Part shown: one piece after another, positions 24,265 through 35,211 of the stretch
Layout of the letters: the number at the start of each line of letters is the position of its first letter
Position numbering within the stretch: position 1 is the first letter of the stretch
Source: Laburnicola sp. R22_1
Taxonomy: Eukaryota > Ascomycota > Dothideomycetes > Pleosporales > Didymosphaeriaceae
Reading direction: 5' to 3'
NCBI GenBank assembly: GCA_014281115.1
Contig: JACONQ010000017.1
Location: 310,001 to 374,000, forward strand
DNA length: 64,000 nucleotides
The notes under the pieces: model-generated
Databases searched by the model: none
The model's input: the letters and a program-made list of their open reading frames with translations, nothing else
What the model was told of the DNA's origin: nothing
Made by a program: the position numbers and the translations under genes

Positions 24265-25572
24265 ATGGCCGGTTCTGCACTGGACAAGCCCGAGATGCTC
24301 TCGGATGGAAAGCGTGTACGTGCAGTCTGGCGCCCCGGGCACGGTGATGGCGACTCGGCAGAACACGTCGTCATTCGGTGCAGAGCCAGCGTCAAAGGCC
24401 ACCCGACCTGGAAAATTTTCATCGACGACATACCCACTCCTATCATTCGCGGCAGCAAACAAGAACCTCCACATTACGCCTATCTCGACGACAGGGCCTG
24501 CTACACTATCTGGAGGTCCAAGGCCTACACTGACGCGGAGCTACGCATGTACTGGCCGTTTGATTTCGATCATCAGGGCAACATCAGTGCCGGAAGGAAG
24601 AACCGAGGACGTCCAGCTTGGGCAGACGATGGGCACACCGAGTATGCAAAGGCGACACTGCGGGGCAAAAACAAAAATAAGTGGTATGAGTTTTCGGGTG
24701 CTCCAGATGTGACTGAGCACAAGCCTTTGCGGCCGGTAGCGAAAACAAAGATGGAACGGCTGGTCGAGGCGGAAATTTCCGCTAAGAGGACTCAACTGGA
24801 ATCAGAAACTGACGAGAACTACTGCAATGAGAGCACTGTAGACAGCACTTCCAGGACCCCTATCAGGAAGGCTTCTACAAGCAGATCTTCGTCTTCTACC
24901 GGCACGCCTCTCACCAATACGAACGATTTCTACCCCGCTCAACTATCCCCACGAAGATGGAAAACACCGAGCCGTCCACTTCCTGAGCAGTCTCTGATGT
25001 CTGGAGTCAGGCCACTGCCAATTCCATCTCGTTCAATGACGGGTCCCTCGTGTGATGACGCGCCATACAATGCGAAGCGTTCCGTCTCCGAGACTCGCCC
25101 CTCCAAGAACCGACAGCGCAATTCGACGACATCTCCCAAGCGCAAGTATATTCAGCCATTCGACCTCAGCTCATCGTCGGAGAGTTGCCTGGACTCCCCT
25201 GCCACTAAGCGCCTCGATCTAGGTTCGCGACATAGCTCTCGGCCTGCGCTACCCTCGAAAACTTCCTTTCCCTCCGGTAACGACGATGTATGGCCGAAAA
25301 GTAAGTTACTGCATGCAGTGATGGGATGCTTTTGTCCAATATCATGCGGCATGCACACTTTGATCCTCTTGATGGCCTCTTACTGACTACATAGCATAGA
25401 CGTCGCGGAAGGGGTGTCTAGAGAGTCAGAGCGCCCACGTGCACGGGAACATCGCCATACCGATTCCGAGCAGCGCCGTTGGTCGAATGGGCCCGGTCAG
25501 CTGCATCCAAGCCCTCCGAGAGGCCAAGGCCCTCGGCTCCTGGACCGCATCTGGCGCGAACATCAAGGATAA
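24265..25572 (+). CDS. Hypothetical fungal protein, conserved-looking N-terminal domain
   Basis: Not recognised. Exons 24265-25300 and 25400-25572 join in phase over a 99-nt GT-AG intron to give 402 residues. The first 150 residues look folded, with aromatic-rich segments such as PTWKIFIDDIPTP, YLDDRACYTIW and ELRMYWPFDFDHQG, suggesting a compact beta-rich domain. From about residue 185 on the protein is Ser/Thr/Pro/Arg rich and probably disordered, with basic clusters (TSPKRKY, SPATKRLD) that could act in nuclear import. No catalytic motif was identified. A nuclear or chromatin-associated role would be a guess. Confidence 0.65.
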
Positions 25573-26203
25573 CACTGCGCGGTACAGCGGTAAGTTGTGC
25601 GGAGACTGGAAGACAAACTTCATGGCGAGGTCTTGATTGGCAAGCAAGGAGACACGGGATGAGCTCTGGAAGGTGACTTTGTTCGGCGCGAGAGGTGAGA
25701 TAGACGGCCTGGACCCAGCATTTGATGTGGAGTTAGGCAACGGTAGCTCACGCGAGTTACCCCGGGATTGATAATACATGGATCACATTGTCCTACATCG
25801 GCTTCTCAAGCGATACCAAACCCATGCACTCTTCTGAATTTGGCCTTATTTTCCCCCAAGACTCTTAGTACGGGCATGAGGTGACTTATCTCTTCAGTGG
25901 TTACTCTAGGATTCAGGCAGCGCGGAGAAAGAGAGAGACAAGCCATATGTACCCGGGTAAGTATTTTTATTCCATTTCCAAGGAGAATACCAAGGGAGCG
26001 ATGCCTCCGCAAGTAGGATCCAAACCCCCCATGAAAGAAAGTACTAATCAACGAAAGGAGTTTCCAACTCCACATCTTCCCTCCCCGTCGACTCCCACCC
26101 CGTCCCATCCATCCACTTGTTCTCCTTCATCTCCCTCCCGTTCGTCTTTTCTAAAAAGAAAAAGAAATTCATTCTAGCCCTAGACATATCTTCACGGTCA
26201 CAG
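25573..26203. other. Intergenic, no gene seen
   Basis: Short open stretches only. A C/T-rich segment near 26070-26150 and A-rich runs occur. No recognisable feature. Confidence 0.4.
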
Positions 26204-26728
26204 TCACCATCCTACCATCCCCAGAGCCGCAAGACGTAATTTACTTGCAGTACGGCGCATTTCTATTCCTTTAAGCACACACACACACACATACACATAT
26301 ATACACACACACATACACATATATACACACACACATACACATATATACACACACATACACATATATACACATACACATATATATATATATATACACATAT
26401 ATATACATATATATACACATATACACATATATATATATACACACGACGTTAGCAATTTATTGTCTGGCCTTCGCCCTCGTTCATTTGTTCGGGGCGACAC
26501 GTACCAGCCACAGTCGTTCTGGCAGTACCCGATGTGCTTCCAGTTACCGCTTGCGTCGCACTGCCAGATCCAGAACTCGGAGCATGTCCACTGGCCCGGC
26601 GGGCAGCCGGCTTGCGCTTTGAAGACGGCGGTGCCGAGCGTGACGTCGGAGGTTGCGGGGGCGGGGGAGGCGAGGGTGGTGGCGGCGAGGAGGGCGAGGA
26701 GGGCGAGGAGGGCGAGGAGGGTGTACAT
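26204..26728 (-). CDS. Small secreted cysteine-rich protein; 3' part runs into a microsatellite
   Basis: The first 20 residues form a signal peptide (a Leu/Ala-rich core ending TLASPAP). The mature part is short and cysteine rich: a C-x6-C-x7-C-x11-C-x3-C pattern from AGCPPGQWTC to YCQNDCGWY, with many Trp residues, the look of a small secreted or cell-wall protein. After about residue 76 the frame passes a GTACGT donor-like site at the NDCGWY codons and enters a TATG/TG microsatellite that translates to a meaningless Tyr/Ile/Cys/Val/Met run. I infer that the microsatellite is an intron or 3' UTR and that the real protein ends near there; the exact 3' structure is unresolved. Function unknown. 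Confidence 0.6.
   Translation of the reverse strand: MYTLLALLALLALLAATTLASPAPATSDVTLGTAVFKAQAGCPPGQWTCSEFWIWQCDASGNWKHIGYCQNDCGWYVSPRTNERGRRPDNKLLTSCVYIYMCICVYICIYMCIYIYICVCVYMCMCVYICVCVCVYMCMCVCIYVYVCVCVLKGIEMRRTASKLRLAALGMVGW
26275..26445. repeat. CA / TATATACA microsatellite
   Basis: About 170 bp of CA dinucleotides with recurring CATATATA blocks; the first part has roughly four copies of a 25-30 bp composite unit. It overlaps the 3' part of the secreted-protein gene. Confidence 0.9.
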
Positions 26729-29700
26729 GGTTGGTTGAGTGAGTAGTCGAGTGGAGATGTGTTGTTGCGTGATGAGAGGGTGGTATGGCGGAACCAGAGA
26801 GGGTATTTATAGTGAAGATCTTCGTCGTGTTAAGATTCTAACCAAGGTCGAGTCGAGAGGGTATTTATATGCCTACTGGAGCAGGCTGGACGGGGTTTTG
26901 CGGTGGAGAGTAAGCCTCGCGCTTTATTGGCTTGACTGGCTTGGGTCCGCGCATTTTCCTTGTTCTGCTGTGATGGACGGGATGGGTTAGCTTGGTCTGA
27001 GCGATGGGGTGTACATTGTGGAGGGACGTGGTTTTTGTTACCTTATGGAATGGGTGGAGTGGACTAGTGAGTGGGGATCTGGTCGGTGTGGTGAGATTGG
27101 GGTGGAGCGGTAAGGGTGGTGCTGATGCTGCTGATACTGGGTTGAGAGTTGGTGTTTGTTTGGGCATAAGGCTGTATGTGGACTTGTGGGGAGGGGTTGG
27201 GAAATTGTATGGTGAGATGGTATGGGGTTTGGATTTCTTGTGTGCTATCTATCTATCACTTACGCAGTACAGGTCCAGCGATACGCGGTATACAACCGCC
27301 CTTCAACGCAGCGACGTATTAACACACTCTCCCGCAACACCTATACCTCTCGCAGAGAACATTCCCGCAAAAACAGTACTTAACTCCACGCCCCACACAC
27401 ATGACGCCACGTCCCATATGCCCTCCATAATAAATATTTAATCTAAAAAAGTAAGCCGCAGCGCAACGCAACGCAGCACACATAACTTCTACCCCCCATC
27501 CTGTCTCCCTCATCTAAACCAGCTTACACACCGCCTCAATACCGCACCGCATCATCTTCAGCTCGGTGTTCTCCAGCGTCCTTTACTATCTGGCGATGCG
27601 CTGATTGGTCTCCTGCGCTTGCTCACTACGCATAACGTGAGATGCGCGAGAGCTGTGTGTTAGAAATGGGAGATGGGCACTTGCGAGGTGGGGATAGTTG
27701 CGTGTGATGGGTGACGGAAGGAATAGAAGGTTGGCGTGGTGGAGGGTGTGAGATTAAGGGTGGGGATGGGGTTATTTGGTGGATTGGGGCTTCTTGACTA
27801 CGAAGGCAGGTAGAGGTGTAATTGCTGCGCTTGGTAAGTGCATGCATTCATTTACGTCTTTAATTAAGGTACGCTTGCTAGGTATAGTGTAAAGACACGC
27901 AAGGTCTTCGCGTAACATCTCACTCACTATTCCCTAGGTACCCTTTCGCAAAGAGAAAAAAAAAGACAACCACTCCCTCACCTCACCAGGCGCACCAATC
28001 CCTACCCAAAAAAAATGCCAAAAAAACCGCAAAAAATCTAGGCATCACTCTAGAAAACCCAGCTTTACCTGGGTTCTTTTTGATATCCTTAGGGGGAGGG
28101 GGTTTTACGCCAGCCTCTATTACAAGAGCAGTGCCACATCTCGCTCTAACCCGGAATCGAACTCACGTCCTCGATTTGCTCGGCTGTGTCCATGGCATTC
28201 TTAGGCCTATTCCGAGACGCCTCTAGTGAGTTGATTGATGGAAGTTTGAGCTTTTGGCAATTATATATAGGCTGGTTTGGGGTGGGTTTTGGGTGTGTTA
28301 TTGAGGTGGGTGTTTGCGGATGGGGTGCGTGGGTACGTCATTGATCGGGTGTTTGGGGTGGTGCTGGTGGAGAGTGAATGTTGCTGGGTGGCGGGGCGCG
28401 GCGCGGCGCGGGTGGAGTGTGTGAAATGTTGTGTTTTGGTGGGCGGCTTGTGCAGGTGTGTTTGCGGAGGTTACTTTGGTATGGCGCTTTGCGAGGACAT
28501 TGGGATAGACTCGCGTTATTTCTGGGGAGTTGCAGTATTGTATGCGACAGGAAATGACGAAGAGGATACCTACATATTTTCTCCGGACGTCCTTCCAGTG
28601 TAATACTTGATAGCGACTATGGAAACAGACATGTGCAGGTAGGATGGGCCTTGACAAAGGTAAAGAACGGGGATTCTGGCCAACAATGGTGTATACAATC
28701 ACTTGTGCATACTCTATTACCTGTCGCAGAAGTGCACATCATTGCGCGAGTACAAGCTGGCTGCTAGGCTTGATGTGTCCTAAGTGCCTTCTACTAAATT
28801 GTAGAAGCATCTTCCCATGTGTTGGCTTTGGTGATATACTTGAGCTCCATGTAGTACATACATACCTAGGGTACAGCGCGAACCAAGTCGACATATGCAG
28901 AACATGTCTCAACGGGAGTCTATTATGCAAAGGGAAAGCTGCGACGATAAAATCCATCAGACAATATCGAAAGTCGCGATCTTCCAAAAGTGAATTGAGA
29001 CATACATGTGCCAAATAATTGTTTTTCTACTCCCGCGCTCACTCAAAGAGCGATTAACTACTAAAGTAGCCTTGCGCCAACTCCCAGATCTGGCAATTAT
29101 GATTATCCCGAATAGTGAGTGAGGCAAGATGCCAGAAAGGTGTGTCAAAGAGCCATAGACTCATGGTCTTTCAAAGCGTGCGGTGCATGTGTGTTCGGAA
29201 TGGTGAAGGAGAAACAAATAGTAAGTTTGTTGCCGTTTAAGCACCACACAGCGTTCTTCTCAGCCTATAAGTTATGCAAGTTGACGTATATAAAAGAGAA
29301 GAATGTTTCTTCATAAAAGTCAGACTATGGAAATACATATAAGAAAGGTCATAGTAGGAAACCATAACCGCTCCATTCCGCAAAGACAATGTCTGCCCAC
29401 GAATAATCACCTTAATACCATACATTCTTAAGAATAAAATAGCGGTAGTGACGAACATCGGTACAAGGCCGATACATCAGTGCCTGCTGCGTGCGTGTCT
29501 ATATTCGCCAAAATCGAAGGATAACTAGGTCGATGTGAGTGAGAAGATGCTGGGCACCCGTTTGAGTCTTTGTCAATTAGTACACCTTCATGCTACATTG
29601 TTATCTTTGTAAAATGCAGCGTTGTTCCACGTGCAACTTAATGGTACATAGCTTCTGTCCTGTGATTATATGTGATCACATACGTGTAAGTGTCTAGAGT

Positions 29701-29915
29701 AGTCACGCCCACGGACATGGTGTTCAAAAACAGGCCGAAGCCTCAGGATCAACATGACAAACTTTGTCGTGTTCCTTTCCCCTTCCCAGTGTACGGCTAC
29801 GACCGCTCATCATGCCTTCTTTCTCATAAGCTCGTTATCCGACCTTGACAACGACAGTGTCCCATGAAGGCCATGCTTCGAAAACGTCAATCGTCCCAGA
29901 AATAGGTAAATTGTC
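26729..29915. other. 3.2-kb gene-poor region
   Basis: No intact gene supported. The G-rich plus strand around 26990-27240 and 28260-28450 gives open frames of low complexity that I regard as chance. A degenerate tRNA 3'-half-like sequence occurs near 28140-28215. Mononucleotide A runs and pyrimidine tracts are common. Confidence 0.4.
28140..28215 (-). other. tRNA-like B-box fragment
   Basis: The minus strand contains GAGTTCGATTCCGG, close to the RNA polymerase III B-box consensus GGTTCGANTCC. The T-stem does not pair and no acceptor stem or clear A box can be folded. I read it as a decayed tRNA or tRNA-derived relic, at low confidence. Confidence 0.25.
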
Positions 29916-30954
29916 TCATCGCACAAACGACCCGCCGGGGCTCCGTAGTCTCCTTTCCAGCTCATCCGCTACGCTACTCTGCTGCACTTCCTCATATCCT
30001 GGCGGTGGTTCTGAGGGCGGTTGAAACGTTTCTTGCCGTGGACTCGATAGCGCGGGGCTCGACCTGTTGGCCGGCGTTGAAGTGGAGGCGGGTCCGACGC
30101 TGTCGGTGCCTAGTGGCGGGCTCGGTAGGTCATCTGGTAGCCGTGTATGCTGCCGTGCGTCCTCGTATGCCGGGAGTTCATCTAGGTGCACCGAGTTCAG
30201 GTTCACGCCCGACAGTGCCCCAGCGCCCCGTCCATCGCCCGCATCTACGCCCTCGCCGGCCTCCCGCGCCACATCTACCGCCTGCCGTAGCCGTTCCCTT
30301 AGCCGCTCGAAGGTAGTCGCGAAATCGAAGGCGCCGCCCTCCTTGAACTCCATGACCAGCTCCAGCTCTGCGTGCTCGGGCGGGATGCCACCGCCGTACA
30401 CAGGTTGTATCACAGCCTCCCATTTATTCGCACCGAACCAAGGGGCCGTGACGCGGGAATCGGAGACGTTGAGGATGGGTACGGCGAAGGACTGGAAGTC
30501 TTTGGTCGGCGATACTGGGAGATATATAATCTAAAGGCCGACAGTCAGCGCGCGGCACGCCATGGGGCAGACGGGGCCATGGACAAACCCTTCGGTTCGT
30601 CAGGTATACGACGCCTGACTTGCACTGCTGCGAGTAGGCCTGGCTCGGGTGGTTCCGGTGGCTGGTCTGCAGGGAGAGGGTGGTGCGTGGTGGTGACCGG
30701 TACAGCGTCGTCTCTCCCGGCAGCGGCGTGTACCCGCTGCCCTCGGCCAGCATGACCCAACTGTTCTTCCGATTAGATGTTTTGTTCTTCCGCATGTTGG
30801 CCTCCGCAAGGCCGACAGCCGTGTATAGGGCGACGATGGGCAGGCCCGCGGTGGGCAAGCTCCAGTGCTCCGCGCAGGCGATGGGTTTGCGGGGCAAGGC
30901 AGGCAGGCAAGCACAGCAGCAGCTGGGGAATGGGGAGACTCACTTTATGGACAT
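29916..30954 (-). CDS. GRAM-domain WW-domain-binding protein (WBP2-like)
   Basis: 265 residues from exons 30954-30944 (11 nt), 30760-30589 and 30530-29916, with introns of 183 and 58 nt; all junctions keep frame. The tiny first exon yields MSINWVMLAEGSG, the typical start of fungal WBP2-like proteins, which decided the start. The GRAM-type domain follows (GVVYLTNRR, then IIYLPVSPTKDFQSFAVPI, then the VIQPVYGGG segment, residues about 1-140). The C-terminal half is Pro/Ser rich with the PPxY-type motif PPPGYEEV, the ligand for WW domains such as those of Rsp5-type ubiquitin ligases, plus LDELPAYED. Such proteins are thought to act as WW-domain adaptors; the partner here is not known. Confidence 0.82.
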
Positions 30955-31672
30955 GGTTCGTCCTCGTGCTCGGCGTCAACACGGCGGGCGCAAAGTTTAA
31001 AGGAATGCGTCTTCGGGGGCGGCCTAGCTTCGCTGAGCTTGACACGTCTTGTCGCCGCAGACGGCCGTGGCTGGAAGCGGCCAAGGCGGAAGCTGGGGAG
31101 GGGAGGGGAAAGGCGCTCTAGCCGCAGGGCCGCAGCGGGCAGCAGTGTCTAGACTCTACGGTAGACGCACACAGCACGTATCTGTGGATTCTGTGCGGCT
31201 GTCGCCAATCGCGGGTGCGTAACGTGCGCTGGGAAACGGCAGGGGGCGCAATATATTCTATAGGCGACGATGGTTACGGGGTGTGTGTAGGAATCGAGGG
31301 GATGCGGTTCGAAAGGCTGCCGCTGCCGCTGTCATGGCCTAGCCCGCTTCATCAGCCGCTCCGTGTGCTGCCCGTCAATCTGATCTTAATCTCGCCACCT
31401 CCCGCCCAATTCACACTTATAGTTGCCAGCGCGTCGCTAGCGCCGATTTCTACGTCCAAGTGTTGTTATTGGCTGATTACGTGCCACGGTTGTCCATGGT
31501 TAGGTACATGTTTGTTTTCCATCACGAGCTTCCTTAAAGATACTCAATTAGGACTTGTTGTGTACATCCCGAAGGTCCTTTCCAATTGGAGCTATCCTGA
31601 TTACATGAACACTATGATACACCATGAAGACCAAGCCGCCTCTGTACTCGTACAATGTTGAGACCAAAAATC
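30955..31672. promoter_or_regulatory. Upstream region of the GRAM gene
   Basis: GC-rich near 31000-31350 and likely to hold the GRAM-gene promoter; the remainder is featureless. No gene seen. Confidence 0.4.
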
Positions 31673-33315
31673 TCAACCCTGTGCCGGGTACGAGCACCGA
31701 TCGACCCTCGTGCGCATCTTCTTGATGATGCGCTTGGGCGCATCCTGCACCCCAAGCTCCTCCTCCCCATCATCCTCCACAGCCCTCTTCCGCTTCGGAC
31801 TTGAAGGTGGGGTGGTGAGGTCAATGACCTCAACCACCTCCACCTCATCATCCTCTTCCCCCTCCGTATCCCCCTCCGTATCCCCCTCCAAATCCTCCAC
31901 CACCTCTTCCTCCTTCGGCTTGTCGCCGAACTTCTCGCCGTCCCACTCGGCGCTGTTCTCCAGCCAACCGAGAACCCTCAATGGATCCTGCTCCATCATG
32001 GCCTTCATGGCCCGAATCTTCCTGCTCTCTTCCACGCCCAACAGGAAGTTGGTCACTGGGTTGCCTATCAAAGGCACCCAAGCCTCCTGCTCACTCTCTT
32101 GGTACGCCACCTTGCTCAAGCGGAGCAGAAACCGATCGAGCGACCAAACTTGGTCGGGAAATTTGCTGATCATGTCCCTCGCCAAGGAAGGACGATTGTT
32201 CATCGCCCCCCAGATCTCCATGGCAGAGGGACCTTTGTTGGAGACCAAGATCCAACGCCCCGTGGTGAAATCCGGGGCAGCGATTTCGCACAACATGTGG
32301 AGCACAGCTTGTTGCAAGCCCACGCCTTCTGGGAATTCGGCAAGAAGCTCCGGCAAAGTGCAGGGAGCGTCGGTCAAGATCTCCTGGATCTTGCCGGAGG
32401 ATGGAATCGGCTTGCGCACGAAGATGGCTTCTTCGGCATCCTTGCCGAATTTCGCTGGGCGCGTGGTGTAGGTGGCGAATCGCTCGATGCGGCGAATGAA
32501 TTCCTTTGACGTCCTTGACGTTGATGTACTGGCGGTGGAGGTCATATAGGGTGACGCCCTTTTCGTTCTCGGGCAGGGAAAAGAACGCATCGAGCTCGGC
32601 GGCATGGGGTTGCTCGTCCGCTTTGGCCTTCTTAATCGCGGCATATTCATCATGGGCGAGGTAGGTAGTGAACATGCGGACAAGAAAATCGGTGTACAGC
32701 TGGACGGCCTTGAAGCTCTCGGCATATTCCTTCTGTTGCGCGGCGTTGGTCGTGGTGATCAGCTTCCACTTGGTATCCTCATCCATCTTGCCGAACTTCT
32801 CGCAGGCGACAATCCAGAGACGATTGTTCCACGGGACGCATTTGTCGGCCGGATGGTAGTTCTTGTCGGTGACCCAGAGAGTGCGAGGGTCAGGCGGGAG
32901 AACATACCCCTCATCTGCGTAGGTCTCGAGGAACTCTTCTGCGAGCTTCTCGATGTACTCATCCTTCGGATATCCGTTGGGAAGATGACCAACACGGGTG
33001 CAACCGCTCTTGACAAAGAAGTCGTTGGAGAGTCGGATGGTGTCAATGGCCGCGTTGTAGATACTAGAGGGCGGGGTTCTCTTGAGGGTCGGGGACGGTG
33101 ATGAGGACCGAGTTGGTGGGTGGGAAGTCGCAGAAGGTGTCGACGGTGGAGGCGGGCTCGGTCCACGCCACAGTGTAGAGGGCGGGAAGGGGGACAATGA
33201 CATCCTCAGAGGACTTCTTGAGTGTCGAGGGGTAGTCGGGAATACCAGTGGTAGCGACGCCGCCGAAGCCGATCTCGGGGTTCCAGAGGAACTTCAGGAC
33301 ATTCTTGGGGAACAT
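31673..33315 (-). pseudogene. Hypothetical fungal protein gene with two frameshifts
   Basis: Family not recognised. Three overlapping minus-strand frames make one continuous protein-like product of about 545 residues. It starts MFPKNVLKFLWNPEIG at 33315, shifts frame near 33061-33067, shifts again near 32508-32512 (an AAAGG context after NVKDVK) and ends at 31673. Neither junction has usable GT-AG sites, so these look like indels rather than introns. The body is acidic and helical with no known motif. The C-terminus has a very acidic run (EGDTEGEEDDEVE near 31850) and a basic KRIIKK. The gene is either a young pseudogene or two indel errors in the sequence. Confidence 0.6.
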
Positions 33316-35211
33316 CTTGATAGAGGTGATGTCGTAGACGTGAGATGAGATGAGGTCGTAGACGTGAGACGAGGTGAGGTCGTAGACGTGAGATGAGTTG
33401 AAGACCGATGCAATGATGTAATCAAGTAGCTGGTCGAGGAGGCGGATGCAAAATGCAACTCAGTGAATGGTAGAAGAGGTTGACGCAATGATGCAACGAA
33501 GTAGTTGATCGAGAATATGGATGCAACAAGGCAAAGAAGTAGATGACCAAAGCTCGTACTTGAGTATACAAATGCTCTCAAAGTTGACCTGAGAAGGTGG
33601 AGAAGGGGAGCAGGGCGTGGGCCTTAAGTAGTGGGCAGCGGTCGCGATACGGGCGCCAAGAGGACAATAGCAGCAGAATAGACACTAAGAGAACAATCGA
33701 GCGAATAAGAAACAATAAGAAGGGCAGCGGGGCTGCGGCGGGTGGTAGGTGCGGTGGGGCAGGCGCGGCGGTCAAGACTGGTGTGAAGAAGAGTGAATAG
33801 TGGTACAATAGGCGCCAAGAAAATGAACAATTGCATGACGAACAACGGAATAGCTGTGATTAGGCAAAGGTGCCTGATGTGAAGCATGAATAGGAAAGTT
33901 GAGCTTTATCCCTGCGTTGCGTCTGCGTCTGCGTTTGCATGGCTGCACTGCTGCGGGTCTTCTTGATTCTGATTTGTAGCAAATAAGATGGTTGATTATC
34001 TGTTCAAGACGTATGACCCGCGAGTCCTAAGTCAGATGTTGCCGTAATTTCAGTGTTTGCATTTCCTCTCTTCAAGTAACACAGTGCATTGAAACTCTTC
34101 ACGCTTTCTGAGTCCATCACTTCCACCCATTGATATGACTGTCCTCCCATATCACATCTTAGTCCCGTCACCGTGGCCGTCGTGCATACAGAATTATAGG
34201 GCATAGATACATCCTATTCAACTTTCACAATCTGCGCTATAACTCTCCCTCGTCTGTGGTGCGCACTCGCTTCATTAAGTTCATTCGCAACGATGGGCGA
34301 ATTATACCAATCTGTACGCGTATTATCGCATAAATGCTATACTGCTCTCATTGCAAAGCTCCTGATAAGTACCATGTGGACGTGACGTCCCCGATGTCGG
34401 CCCTTATTTTTTGCACAACCTTTTGCCGGATGGACAGTACCTCCCTCTCCCGAGAGACAAGTACCTTTGAATTCATGGAGCTCAGCGGTTATGAACGAAC
34501 ACAAGACATATGTCTAGAAAAGAGGTTTTGAGAGCAATGTCGACTTTTAGTGTGACGTACGATTTGACCATCCCACTCATGCTCTAGTACGCAAAGACGT
34601 GTATGCAACGCCACCCATTTCCTCACTTGCTATCTACCTCAACCCCTCTACATATCCCAACACAATTTCCTGACGCTAAGACTTGAAACTGCGCCGTAGC
34701 ACACCGGCGCAAGATGCAGGAGGTCATCGTGCCCAGATGTTCCGGCATGCATATGGAGACTAGCCCCCACCCCGAGAACCCCCATGAACTTCAACATCTA
34801 CCTCCAACTCCACCGTGTCTAGTACTCACATCCGGAACGATGCACATTTTGCACATGCCCCCTCTTCTTCAGACACTGCCTCCACAAGGAATACCCACGC
34901 GCTATAGAATTCCGAACCGGATATGCACACGAATGAGCGACGCGAATGTATTCATCACCACCACCAAAACCCCTCATCGGTTAGGGAAACATCGTATTAC
35001 CCCCATCTAGCCGCCAACCATACGCAGTTTCTCCAGCTAGTGTCCAGTTGCAGCCTTGCGATGCGTTTCCGCGCCCTCTCTTAACCCACCATCTCCATTA
35101 ATCGACCCCCATACATCCCTTTACTCACCTGGTCATTCTCTCGTTCCCTCCTCTCCAGCTCTACACCACCTTGTCGCCCTTGTAGACCCCTCGTTAAGAG
35201 CGCTACGACCC
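33316..35211. other. Intergenic with minisatellite-like repeats
   Basis: Begins with three 24-bp repeats and two longer degenerate repeats (annotated separately). The rest is AT-moderate spacer without a supported gene. CT-rich sequence precedes the next start codon at 35212. Confidence 0.4.
33328..33400. repeat. 24-bp x 3 minisatellite
   Basis: Three copies of a unit around GTCGTAGACGTGAGATGAG, differing by a few bases, just upstream of the frameshifted gene. A second pair of degenerate repeats (GCAATGATG...GTCGA/GATCGA...GGATGCAA) follows at about 33410-33525. Confidence 0.8.

Noticed and set aside
26275..26445. Regular alternating repeat that might be read as a CRISPR-like array
   Set aside because: There are no unique spacers; it is a dinucleotide/hexanucleotide microsatellite in a eukaryotic genome.
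31710..32471. Plus-strand open frame of 253 codons
   Set aside because: Antisense to the acidic C-terminal part of the frameshifted gene; the Ser-rich product is a mirror of its Glu/Asp codons.
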